16,650 bases of DNA from Bacillota bacterium (GTDB taxonomy: Bacteria; Bacillota; Sulfobacillia; RBS10-35), in assembly GCA_029960865.1 (NCBI GenBank), contig JASBVX010000005.1, positions 1-16,650 of the forward strand, written 5' to 3'. The notes below the pieces were generated by a model. The model was not told where the DNA came from and made no database searches. It saw only the letters and a program-made list of their open reading frames with translations. The position numbers and the translations under genes were made by a program. This document shows positions 6,665-14,187 of this stretch, piece by piece; positions within the stretch are counted from its first letter, which is position 1; each line of letters opens with the position of its first letter.

Positions 6665-8071
6665 GTGGCAGGTCGCGGGGGCGTCATCCTGGCCGCCGGG
6701 TTGGGTACGCGGATGAGGAGCAGGCTGCCGAAAGTGCTGCATACCGTGGGAGGGCGTCCCATGGTGGCCCGGGCAGCCGATGCCCTTTTGCGTTCAGGGG
6801 CTGTGGAAGGATTGGTGGTCGTGGCAGCCCCCGACCAGGCTCCCCTTATACGGGAACTTTTGGGCGAGGCAGCGGAAGTGGTCCCGCAGGAAAAGCCCCT
6901 GGGGACGGGCCATGCCCTTTTGGCGGCCGAGGAAGCGCTTCGCTCCTATGATGAGCTGCTTTTGGTCTATGGCGATATGCCCCTCTTGCGCCCCGAGGAC
7001 ATGGCCCTTTTCCTCCAGGCGGTGATGCAGTCCGACGAAGGGGGGCCAAGGCCGGCGGCGGCCCTCCTCAGCTTTGTGGCTCCCTCCCCCCAGGGCTATG
7101 CGCGGGTTCTCAGGGATGGTCGGGGCAACCTGCGGCGGCTGGTGGAAGAGGCGGAGGCTTCGGCGGACGAAAAGGCCATCTCGGAGGTGAATGCAGGGGT
7201 TTACTGGTTCCGGACCCCTTCCCTCTGGCCCGCCCTCCACCGGGTGAAACCTTCCCCTCAGAAAGGGGAATATTACCTCACCGACGTCTTTGCCGATCTG
7301 GTGCAGGGAGGACACCGGGCAGTGGTGGTGGTGGCCCCTGACCATCGTTCTTTCATCGGCGTCAATGACCGCCGGGCCCTCAGCCAGGCGGAAACGTGGT
7401 GCCGAGAGAGGACCCTGGAACGCTTGATGGATGCAGGGGTGACGGTGGAGGATCCCCAGAACACCTATGTGGAGGAAGGGGTGGAGGTGGGCCCTGATAC
7501 GGTCCTTCGCCCCGGCACGTTCCTTGAGAAGGGAACGGTCATCGGCAGCGGGTGCGTCATCGGTCCAGGCGCCCATATTATCGCCAGCCGGATTGGCGAC
7601 CGGTGCTTCATCCGCCATTCCACGGTGGAAGAGTCCCAAGTGGGGGATGGGGTGCAGATCGGGCCTTACAGCCATCTTCGCCCCGGATGTGTCCTGGAGG
7701 CCGGGGTGGAAGTGGGGAATTTTGCCGAGCTGAAAAAGACCTATGTGGGCGCCGGGACCAAGATCCATCACCATAGTTACTTGGGCGACGCTCACCTGGG
7801 CCCCCGGGTCAACATCGGAGCGGGGGTCATCACCGTCAACTACGACGGTTTCCGCAAATACACCACCGAGATTGGCGAAGGAGCCTTCATCGGGTGCAAC
7901 GTCAACCTGCTGGCCCCCCGGGTGATCGGCAAAGGCGCCATCGTGGGGGCAGGGTCCACCATCACCGATGACGTCCCGGAAGACAGCCTGGGGATTGCTC
8001 GGGAGCGCCAGGTCACCAAACCCGGCTGGGCGGCCCGCTGGCGTAGGGCACGCAAGGAGCGGCGAGAGTGA
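6665..8071 (+). CDS. glmU: Bifunctional UDP-N-acetylglucosamine pyrophosphorylase / glucosamine-1-phosphate N-acetyltransferase
   Basis: GlmU makes UDP-GlcNAc for peptidoglycan in two steps, acetylating GlcN-1-P and then uridylylating it. The 468-residue product has the usual domain order. The N-terminal uridyltransferase has LAAGLGTRM and PKVLH (K23), KPLGTGHALL and YGDMPLL. From about residue 255 a left-handed beta-helix of hexapeptide repeats carries the acetyltransferase, with NFAELKKTYVG and KIHHHSYLGD. H369 aligns with the catalytic histidine of the E. coli enzyme; the neighbouring Asn of the common NH pair is His here. The GTG at 6665 has AGGGGG 7 nt upstream; the ATG at 6658 is out of frame. 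Its TGA overlaps the prs GTG by 4 nt. Confidence 0.97.
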   Translation: MAGRGGVILAAGLGTRMRSRLPKVLHTVGGRPMVARAADALLRSGAVEGLVVVAAPDQAPLIRELLGEAAEVVPQEKPLGTGHALLAAEEALRSYDELLLVYGDMPLLRPEDMALFLQAVMQSDEGGPRPAAALLSFVAPSPQGYARVLRDGRGNLRRLVEEAEASADEKAISEVNAGVYWFRTPSLWPALHRVKPSPQKGEYYLTDVFADLVQGGHRAVVVVAPDHRSFIGVNDRRALSQAETWCRERTLERLMDAGVTVEDPQNTYVEEGVEVGPDTVLRPGTFLEKGTVIGSGCVIGPGAHIIASRIGDRCFIRHSTVEESQVGDGVQIGPYSHLRPGCVLEAGVEVGNFAELKKTYVGAGTKIHHHSYLGDAHLGPRVNIGAGVITVNYDGFRKYTTEIGEGAFIGCNVNLLAPRVIGKGAIVGAGSTITDDVPEDSLGIARERQVTKPGWAARWRRARKERRE

Positions 8072-9009
8072 ACGGAATGCTGCAGCTTTTTGCGGGGACG
8101 GCCCACCGTGAGCTGGCCAAGCATGTGGCCGAGTACGTGAATGCGCCCCTGGGCCAGATGGAGCTGGGCCGTTTCAGCGACGGGGAGGTTTCCATCAGCA
8201 TCCGGGAGAGCGTCAGGGGTCACGACGTCTTTGTGGTGCAGCCCACGTGCCCACCGGTCAATGAGAACCTCATGGAGCTCCTCATCTTGATGGATGCCTT
8301 GAAGCGGGCTTCCGCCGCCCGCATCAACGCCGTCATCCCCTATTACGGATATGCCCGCCAGGATCGGAAAGTGAGGGCGAGGGACCCCATCACCGCCAAG
8401 CTGATCGCCGATCTTTTGCAGGTGGCAGGGGCGCACCGGGTGGTGACGGTGGATCTGCACGCCGGCCAGATCCAGGGGTTTTTCGATGTGCCGGTTGACC
8501 ACCTGACGGCCGTCCCCCTGATCGCCGAATACCTTTTGAGCCAGGGTCTGAGGGATCCGGTGGTGGTCTCCCCCGATGCCGGCGGTGCCATCCGGGCGCG
8601 GGATCTCTCCAACCGCCTGGATGCAGATCTGGCCGTCATCGACAAGCGCCGGGAGCGGGCCAACCGGGTGGAGGCCATGACCCTCATCGGGGAGGTGTCG
8701 GGAAGGGATGCCATCCTCATCGATGATCTCATCGACACCGCCGGGACCATGACCATGGGGGCCTCTCTCCTGAAAGAGAGGGGAGCCCGCCGCGTCTTTG
8801 CCTGCGGAACCCATCCCCTATTCTCGGGGTCGGCCGTGGAGCGGCTTTCCCAAGCCCCGGTGGAAGAGATCGTGGTGACCGATACCATCCCCCTTTCCCC
8901 TCAAGCGGCCGCCTTGCCCCAGCTGAAGATCCTCTCCGTGGCTCCCTTGATCGGAGAGGCCATCTTGCGGATTCACCAGCATCTTTCCGTGAGCAAACTC
9001 TTTACCTGA
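8068..9009 (+). CDS. prs: Ribose-phosphate pyrophosphokinase (PRPP synthetase)
   Basis: Prs transfers pyrophosphate from ATP to ribose-5-phosphate, giving PRPP for purines, pyrimidines, NAD, His and Trp. The 313-residue product has RFSDGEV, NENLMELLILMDALKRA, YYGYARQDRK, the metal- and ribose-binding DLHAGQIQGFF, SPDAGGAIRAR, and the PRPP loop ILIDDLIDTAGTM. This is a standard class I enzyme. AAGGAG at 8054-8059 is 8 nt from the GTG at 8068 and 17 nt from the ATG at 8077, so GTG is preferred, making a GTGA overlap with glmU. Its product PRPP is the ligand sensed by PurR, encoded upstream. Confidence 0.97.
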   Translation: MNGMLQLFAGTAHRELAKHVAEYVNAPLGQMELGRFSDGEVSISIRESVRGHDVFVVQPTCPPVNENLMELLILMDALKRASAARINAVIPYYGYARQDRKVRARDPITAKLIADLLQVAGAHRVVTVDLHAGQIQGFFDVPVDHLTAVPLIAEYLLSQGLRDPVVVSPDAGGAIRARDLSNRLDADLAVIDKRRERANRVEAMTLIGEVSGRDAILIDDLIDTAGTMTMGASLLKERGARRVFACGTHPLFSGSAVERLSQAPVEEIVVTDTIPLSPQAAALPQLKILSVAPLIGEAILRIHQHLSVSKLFT

Positions 9010-9023
9010 GAAGGAGGGATCGT

Positions 9024-9632
9024 ATGGCCGACGCCACATTACCCATCGATTACCGTCAGCCGGGCCATAGCCGGCGGTGGAGGCGCCAGGGCTTCGTGCC
9101 GGCGGTTCTCTACGGCCATGGGCAGCCGTCCCAGACCATCCGCGTGCCGCAAAAGGACCTGGAACAATTTTTTAAGAGTTTCGGCCGCCACCATCTGGTG
9201 CAGCTGAGAGACCCGGCGGGGCAGGTCCAGCCGGCGGTCGTCAAGGAGGTGCAGATCCATCCGCTCCGCCAGACGCTCCTTCACGTGGATTTCCAGCGGG
9301 TGGACCTGGATGAGCCGTTGGCGGCTGAGGTCAGCCTGGAGATCCTGGGGGAAGAGGAGCTGACCAAAAAGGGGTTGGTTCTCCAGCTGCAGCTGAGGGC
9401 TCTGGAAGTGGAAAGCTTGCCCCAGAATCTGCCCGACAGCTTGCCCCTCCATGTGGCCCATCTGGAACCCGGCAGCGCCATCACCGCCGGAGATCTTCCC
9501 CTTCCTGCCGGTGTCAGGCTGGTGACCCCGGCCGCCACCGTGGTGGGTTCCGTCATGGTGCCCAGGGCCCACGAGGAGGAAGGGCCTCAGGAGGAAGAAG
9601 AGGCTCCAGAAGAGCCCAAGCCTGAAGAGTGA
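9024..9632 (+). CDS. rplY: 50S ribosomal protein L25/general stress protein CTC
   Basis: The 202-residue protein has an N-terminal L25 domain that binds 5S rRNA (RRQGFVPAVLYGHG, then a VKEVQIHPLR.TLLHVDFQRV strand pair) and a C-terminal TL5/CTC beta domain. The last 20 residues or so are almost all Glu and Pro, a common tail in this family. In Bacillus the homologue ctc is induced by general stress through sigma-B. The ATG at 9024 follows AAGGAGGG (9011-9018). It lies 14 nt after prs and overlaps pth by 4 nt, matching the conserved prs-ctc-pth order. Confidence 0.95.
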   Translation: MADATLPIDYRQPGHSRRWRRQGFVPAVLYGHGQPSQTIRVPQKDLEQFFKSFGRHHLVQLRDPAGQVQPAVVKEVQIHPLRQTLLHVDFQRVDLDEPLAAEVSLEILGEEELTKKGLVLQLQLRALEVESLPQNLPDSLPLHVAHLEPGSAITAGDLPLPAGVRLVTPAATVVGSVMVPRAHEEEGPQEEEEAPEEPKPEE

Positions 9633-10204
9633 AGGGGAAGGTTTTAGTGGTGGGCCTGGGAAACCCCGGGCCTCGCTATGCGTTTACCCGCCACAACGCC
9701 GGTTTTCTCTGCGTGGAGGAGGTGGCCCGCAACCTGGGTATCGCCTTTCACCCCCACCGCCTCAAGGAAGCTCTGGTGGCGGAGGGGACGTTTGCGGGCC
9801 GCCCTTTCCTCTTGGTGAAGCCCCTCTCCTACATGAACCTCTCGGGATCCGTGGTGGCCCACTTTGCCCGGGCATGGGACGCCGCAGGCGAAGACCTCTG
9901 GGTGATCCACGATGACATGGATCTCTTCCCGGGCACGATACGATTGAAACGGGGCGGGGGGAGCGGGGGCCACCGGGGCATCGCCTCGGTGTTGGCTGCC
10001 CTTGGCGAGGATTTCGCCCGGCTCCGCATCGGGATCGGGCGGCCGCCGGAAGGGGTGGCGGTGGTGGACTGGGTCCTCAGCTCCCCGGAGGGGGAGGAAG
10101 CCCGGATCTTCCGTGAAGGGATCGTTCGGGGGGCCCAAGCGCTCTTGGCGGTTTACGAAATAGGATGGGAAGAGGCGATGAACCGATTCCATCGTCGATC
10201 TTAA
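9629..10204 (+). CDS. pth: Peptidyl-tRNA hydrolase
   Basis: Pth frees tRNA from stalled peptidyl-tRNA; its Bacillus homologue is also called spoVC. The 191 residues contain VVGLGNPG, RHNAGF with catalytic H22, KPLSYMNLSG (N70), IHDDMDL (D95) and GGSGGHRGI. These correspond to H20, N68 and D93 of E. coli. The GTG at 9629 overlaps the ctc stop (GTGA) and has only a weak Shine-Dalgarno sequence, so coupling to ctc is likely. A later GTG at 9647 would cut into the first beta strand and is less plausible. The last 40 nt overlap the start of mfd. Confidence 0.96.
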   Translation: MKGKVLVVGLGNPGPRYAFTRHNAGFLCVEEVARNLGIAFHPHRLKEALVAEGTFAGRPFLLVKPLSYMNLSGSVVAHFARAWDAAGEDLWVIHDDMDLFPGTIRLKRGGGSGGHRGIASVLAALGEDFARLRIGIGRPPEGVAVVDWVLSSPEGEEARIFREGIVRGAQALLAVYEIGWEEAMNRFHRRS

Positions 10205-13200
10205 AGGACGATCTCTTCCGCTCTCTTTTTCGCTGGCCTTCTCTGCAAGGTCTATGGCAAGGCCTCCAGAAAAGGCAAAGGGAGCTTTTGCTCCATGGGC
10301 TGAATCTTCCTGGAGCGACCGCCCTGGTGGCGGCCCTGCAGGCTTCCCTGGATCGCCCGATGTTGCTTGTGACGGCCGAAGAGGAAGAAGCGGAGGAATG
10401 GACGGATCTTCTCAGCCGCTGGGCTCGGAAGGAAGCGGCCCTCCTATGGCGTCCCCGCCTCTTGGACGACGGAGGGCGGGACAAGGTGGATCCCCGTTTG
10501 CTGGAGCAGGTACAGACCCTGGCCCGCTATCGGAGGGAGGAGGCGAAACCTCTTCTCGTGGCCCCGGTGGGTGCGCTGCGACAGGTCCTTGCCGATCCCG
10601 AGGAATGGCAGGCCCTCTGGGTGGAAGGGGAGATGGGGGATGAAATCCGCCTGGAGGATCTGGCGCACCGCCTGGTGAAATCGGGCTATGAATCCTCTGA
10701 CCTGGCCGACCGCCCAGGCCTTTTCGCCCGTCGGGGCGGCATCCTGGACATCTTCCCCATAGGGGCCACGGCCCCCTACCGGCTGGAGTTCTTCGGGGAC
10801 ACCGTGGAGAGCATCCGCCTTTTCGATCCGGTAACCCAGCGTTCGGCGGACGAAGTCTGGTCGTTTGAGGTGCCCCCCGCATCCCTGCAGCCTCAGGACA
10901 AAAAGGCCTTTCTTTTGGATTACCTGGGAGCCGATGGGCTCCTTCTCCTGTGGGACCCCCTGCGGGTGGAGGAGCGGGCCCGCAAGCAGGACGCCCTGGC
11001 GGAAGGTCAGGAAGGCACCTGGCGCTTCGACGATTGGAAACGCCGCTGGTCGTCTTTGCAGATTCTGTACCTCTCTTCCCTTCCCAGGCCTCCCATGGGA
11101 GCCCAGGTGGAAGGGTTCTGGTCGCTGGAAAGCCAGGCGGTGCCTCCCTTTCTCGGCCAGGAAGAACTCCTTCGCGAAGAGCTTTCCCGCTGGCAAAAAG
11201 GGAAGTGGCGTATCCTCCTTTGTGCGCCGGATGAGGGGCTGGCCCACCACTGGCAGGAGAGGCTGCAGCACATGAATCTGGATGCCCTCCTCGTCGAAGG
11301 TTGGGATGGAGGGCCCCCCCTTCCCCCGCCGGGGGACATATGGGTGATCCATCATCCCCTTCCCCGCGGGGTCCTCTGGCCTTCCCTGAGGACGGTGATC
11401 CTCGGGCAGGAGGACCTGGGGGGAAAGCGCCTCCACCGCCGGGTATCCCTGCCGCGGGAGGGCGCCTCCCTCTCGTCGGCCGACCAGCTCTCCGTAGGGG
11501 ACTACGTGGTCCATGCCCACCATGGCCTGGGACAGTACATGGGGGTCCTCGCCCTGAATATCCAGGGAGCGGAGCGGGATTACCTGGTTCTTCGCTACGA
11601 AGGCCAGGACCGCCTCTACGTTCCCATGGACCAGATCCACCTCATCGATCGCTATGTAGGGGAGGAATCGCCCCGGGTCCACCGGCTGGGGGGCGCGGAA
11701 TGGCGGCGGGTGCGGGCCCGGGCCAAAGAGGAAGTGCGGGAGATGGCCCTGGAACTCCTGGAGCTCTATGCTGCCCGGGAAGCCTCCCCCGGCCATGCCT
11801 TCCAGGTGGATGGGGAGCTATTGCAGGAGTGCCTGGCCCGGTTCCCTTACGAAGACACCCCCGACCAGCGGAAAGCCTGGGAAGCCGTACGGGCCGACAT
11901 GGCTAGCCCCCGGCCCATGGATCGCCTCATCTGCGGCGATGTGGGGTTTGGCAAAACTGAAATCGCCATCCGGGCCGCGTGCCTGGCAGTAGGAGATGGC
12001 CGGCAGGTGGCCCTTTTGGTGCCCACCACCATTTTGGCGGAACAGCATTACCAGACCTTCACCCAGCGTTTTGCCGGTCTGCCCGTGGAAATTCGCCTCC
12101 TCAACCGTTTCCGCACACCCCAGGAAGTGGCTGATACCCTCACCGGCCTGCGCTCGGGCCAGGCAGACATCGTCATCGGCACCCACCGGCTGTTGCAGGA
12201 CGATGTGGACTTTCACAACTTGGGTCTCCTCATCATCGACGAAGAGCAGCGTTTTGGCGTAGCCCACAAAGAGCGCCTGAAGAAGCTGCGCCATTCGGTG
12301 GATGTGTTGACCCTCACCGCCACCCCCATCCCTCGGACCCTCCACATGGCCCTCTCGGGGTTGAGGGACATGAGCCTCATCGAAACGCCGCCCGAGAACC
12401 GTTTCCCCGTGGAAACCTATGTGGTGGAACATAGCGACCATCTGGTCCAGGAAGCCATCAGGCGGGAGTTGGCCCGGGGAGGCCAGGTCTTCTACCTCCA
12501 CAACCGGGTCCAGACCATGTCCCGGGTTCACCAATACCTGCGGCGCCTCGTGCCGGAAGCCCGCATCGGGCTGGCCCACGGCCAGATGGCCGACCGGGAG
12601 CTGGAGGAGACCATGGTGGATTTTTTTCACCGCCGCTATGACGTTCTCCTCAGCACGTCCATCATCGAAGCGGGGCTGGATCTCCCCAACGTCAACACCC
12701 TCATCGTGGAAGATGCGGACAACATGGGTCTGGCACAGCTTCACCAGATCCGGGGGAGGGTGGGTCGCTCCGACCGTATCGCCTTCGCCTATTTCACCTA
12801 CCGGCCCCAAAAGATCCTCACCGAAGCGGCGGAAAAGCGCCTGAAAGCCCTGGAGGATTTCGCTTACCTGGGGGCAGGCTTCCGCATGGCCATGAGGGAC
12901 CTGGAGATCCGGGGGGCCGGGAACATCCTGGGGGCCCAGCAGCACGGCACCCTTCTCCAGATCGGTTACGAATCCTATGTGCGCCTTCTGGAAGAAGCGG
13001 TCCGGGAGATGCGGGGGGAGCGCTCGGTGCCCGAAATGCGGACCGATATCGAACTCTCCGTCCCCGCTTACCTTCCGGACACCTATGTGCCTTCGCCCCG
13101 GGCAAAGGTGGATATCTACCGCCGCCTGCGGGGCGTTTCCACCCAGGAAGGGCTGGAGGAACTCCGCCAAGAGCTTAAGGATCGCTTCGGAGAGCTCCCC

Positions 13201-13515
13201 TCCGTGGCCGAAGACCTTCTGGGGCTGGAAAGGCTGCGCCTTGTAGGGACTCGCCTGCACCTTCTCAGCATCGCCGAGGAAGGAAAGAGCCTGAGGCTCC
13301 AGTTCCCCCCCTACATGGATGAAGCCCTCCCCGCGGTGCTCCAGGGACTTTCCTCGTGGGGCCGCCGGGTGACCCTCAAAGGCAAACCGCGGCCTGCCCT
13401 TTACTTCACCCCGAGGGAAGGGGAGCCTCTTTTGCCTCAAGCAGAGGCCCTCCTCAAGGATCTTTTGCAGGTATCGGCCCTGGTGGAACGCCAGCAGGAG
13501 GTCCTCCAGCGGTAG
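10165..13515 (+). CDS. mfd: Transcription-repair coupling factor
   Basis: Mfd is an ATP-driven DNA translocase that removes RNA polymerase stalled at lesions and recruits UvrA. The 1116-residue product has the full domain series: an N-terminal UvrB-like module (to about residue 340), the RNA polymerase interaction domain (SVGDYVVHAHHGLGQY, then YVPMDQIHLIDRY), and a RecG-like motor. The motor shows Walker A GDVGFGKTE (K597), the DEEQRFGV box (D692), TATPIPRTLH and the arginine-finger motif RGRVGRSDR. A C-terminal TRCF domain follows. The ATG at 10165 gives the usual N-terminal spacing but lies inside pth, overlapping it by 40 nt, with no good Shine-Dalgarno sequence. No later ATG, GTG or TTG fits before the conserved region. 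The fin (yabK) gene found between pth and mfd in Bacillus is absent. Confidence 0.97.
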   Translation: MGRGDEPIPSSILKDDLFRSLFRWPSLQGLWQGLQKRQRELLLHGLNLPGATALVAALQASLDRPMLLVTAEEEEAEEWTDLLSRWARKEAALLWRPRLLDDGGRDKVDPRLLEQVQTLARYRREEAKPLLVAPVGALRQVLADPEEWQALWVEGEMGDEIRLEDLAHRLVKSGYESSDLADRPGLFARRGGILDIFPIGATAPYRLEFFGDTVESIRLFDPVTQRSADEVWSFEVPPASLQPQDKKAFLLDYLGADGLLLLWDPLRVEERARKQDALAEGQEGTWRFDDWKRRWSSLQILYLSSLPRPPMGAQVEGFWSLESQAVPPFLGQEELLREELSRWQKGKWRILLCAPDEGLAHHWQERLQHMNLDALLVEGWDGGPPLPPPGDIWVIHHPLPRGVLWPSLRTVILGQEDLGGKRLHRRVSLPREGASLSSADQLSVGDYVVHAHHGLGQYMGVLALNIQGAERDYLVLRYEGQDRLYVPMDQIHLIDRYVGEESPRVHRLGGAEWRRVRARAKEEVREMALELLELYAAREASPGHAFQVDGELLQECLARFPYEDTPDQRKAWEAVRADMASPRPMDRLICGDVGFGKTEIAIRAACLAVGDGRQVALLVPTTILAEQHYQTFTQRFAGLPVEIRLLNRFRTPQEVADTLTGLRSGQADIVIGTHRLLQDDVDFHNLGLLIIDEEQRFGVAHKERLKKLRHSVDVLTLTATPIPRTLHMALSGLRDMSLIETPPENRFPVETYVVEHSDHLVQEAIRRELARGGQVFYLHNRVQTMSRVHQYLRRLVPEARIGLAHGQMADRELEETMVDFFHRRYDVLLSTSIIEAGLDLPNVNTLIVEDADNMGLAQLHQIRGRVGRSDRIAFAYFTYRPQKILTEAAEKRLKALEDFAYLGAGFRMAMRDLEIRGAGNILGAQQHGTLLQIGYESYVRLLEEAVREMRGERSVPEMRTDIELSVPAYLPDTYVPSPRAKVDIYRRLRGVSTQEGLEELRQELKDRFGELPSVAEDLLGLERLRLVGTRLHLLSIAEEGKSLRLQFPPYMDEALPAVLQGLSSWGRRVTLKGKPRPALYFTPREGEPLLPQAEALLKDLLQVSALVERQQEVLQR

Positions 13516-13552
13516 CGCATGAACGTTCCCCTTCCTGGGAAGGTTATGGCCG

Positions 13553-13569
13553 GGAGGATTTTACAGGTG
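13553..13569 (+). promoter_or_regulatory. Ribosome binding site deciding the spoVT GTG start
   Basis: GGAGG at 13553-13557 is followed by 9 nt and then GTG at 13567-13569. This start yields MKATGIVRRIDDLGR, the same N-terminus as B. subtilis SpoVT. The in-frame ATGs at 13519 and 13546 lie upstream and lack comparable sites. Confidence 0.85.
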
Positions 13570-14115
13570 AAAGCCACAGGAATCGTCCGGCGCATCGACG
13601 ACCTGGGACGGATCGTCATCCCCAAGGAAATTCGCCGCACGCTGCGCATCCGCGAAGGAGACCCGTTGGAGATCTACGTCGACCACGACGGCGAAGTGAT
13701 CCTCAAGAAATATGCCCCTATGGGGGATCTCAGTGACTTCGCCCGGGAATATGCCGAATCCCTCCATGAAACCACCGGCCTCATCGCCCTCGTCACCGAT
13801 CGGAGCCTGGTTCTGACCGTGGCGGGTGCCCCCAAACGGGAGTTTGTGGATCGGAGGATCGGCACCCTTTTGAAACATGTCCTGGAAACAGGTCGCCCCC
13901 TCACCTCGGAAGAAGCCCAGGAGCTGGCCGGAGGCATCACGGTGGATGAAGACCGGCCTCTTTTCCGGTCCTTCACCATCATGCCTATCCCCGGGGCGAA
14001 GGAAGCCATCGGCACCGTGATGCTGGCCAGCCGCGATGACCGTCGCCTGGGGCCCATGGAAGAAAAGCTATTGCAGGCGGCGGCCGGTTTCCTTTCCCGC
14101 CAGATGGGGAGCTGA
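13567..14115 (+). CDS. spoVT: Stage V sporulation transcription factor SpoVT (AbrB family)
   Basis: The 182-residue product (B. subtilis has 178) carries an N-terminal AbrB-type swapped-hairpin DNA-binding domain, residues 1-50, with RIDDLGRIVIPKEIRRTL and REGDPLEIYVD. A GAF-like ligand domain follows and ends in AAGFLSRQMG. SpoVT works in the forespore, tuning sigma-G-dependent genes and spore resistance and germination. The GTG start is set by a Shine-Dalgarno sequence and by homology. The 51-nt gap after mfd contains the palindromes GAACGTTC (13521-13528) and CCTTCCTGGGAAGG (13530-13543), which might be operators, but I recognise no specific sporulation promoter there. Confidence 0.95.
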   Translation: MKATGIVRRIDDLGRIVIPKEIRRTLRIREGDPLEIYVDHDGEVILKKYAPMGDLSDFAREYAESLHETTGLIALVTDRSLVLTVAGAPKREFVDRRIGTLLKHVLETGRPLTSEEAQELAGGITVDEDRPLFRSFTIMPIPGAKEAIGTVMLASRDDRRLGPMEEKLLQAAAGFLSRQMGS

Positions 14116-14138
14116 AGGGAGGCACTGCTCCTTTCTTT
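14115..14138 (+). terminator. Possible weak terminator after spoVT
   Basis: AAGGGAG (14115-14121) can pair with CTCCTT (14128-14133), with one bulged G and a 6-nt loop, followed by the T-rich TCTTT. The stem is short and imperfect, so at best it is partial. Confidence 0.3.
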
Positions 14139-14165
14139 CCACAGAAGCCCCTGCCATAATGGTTC

Positions 14166-14175
14166 ACGTGCACGT
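14166..14175. promoter_or_regulatory. Perfect 10-bp palindrome upstream of the flippase gene
   Basis: ACGTGCACGT reads the same on both strands and lies 12 nt before the ATG at 14188. CATAAT (14155-14160) just upstream could be a -10 box but has no good -35. The palindrome could be an operator; which protein would bind it is unknown. Confidence 0.3.
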
Positions 14176-14187
14176 CGGGGGGGCCTC

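Noticed and set aside
10444..11796. Minus-strand open frame of 450 codons opposite the mfd N-terminal half
   Set aside because: It is an antisense shadow of mfd with low-complexity Pro/Gly-rich product and no ribosome binding site or family match.
11818..13440. Long minus-strand open frame (540 codons) opposite mfd
   Set aside because: High GC produces long antisense frames. The plus strand encodes an intact, highly conserved Mfd motor here, and the antisense product shows no recognisable domain.
13521..13528. GAACGTTC as a LexA (SOS) box near spoVT
   Set aside because: The Bacillus LexA site is CGAAC-N4-GTTCG; here the half-sites touch without the 4-nt spacer.
13519..13566. Earlier in-frame ATG starts for spoVT (13519, 13546)
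   Set aside because: The GGAGG site at 13553-13557 is spaced for GTG 13567, which gives the conserved N-terminus; the extra residues are not part of the family.
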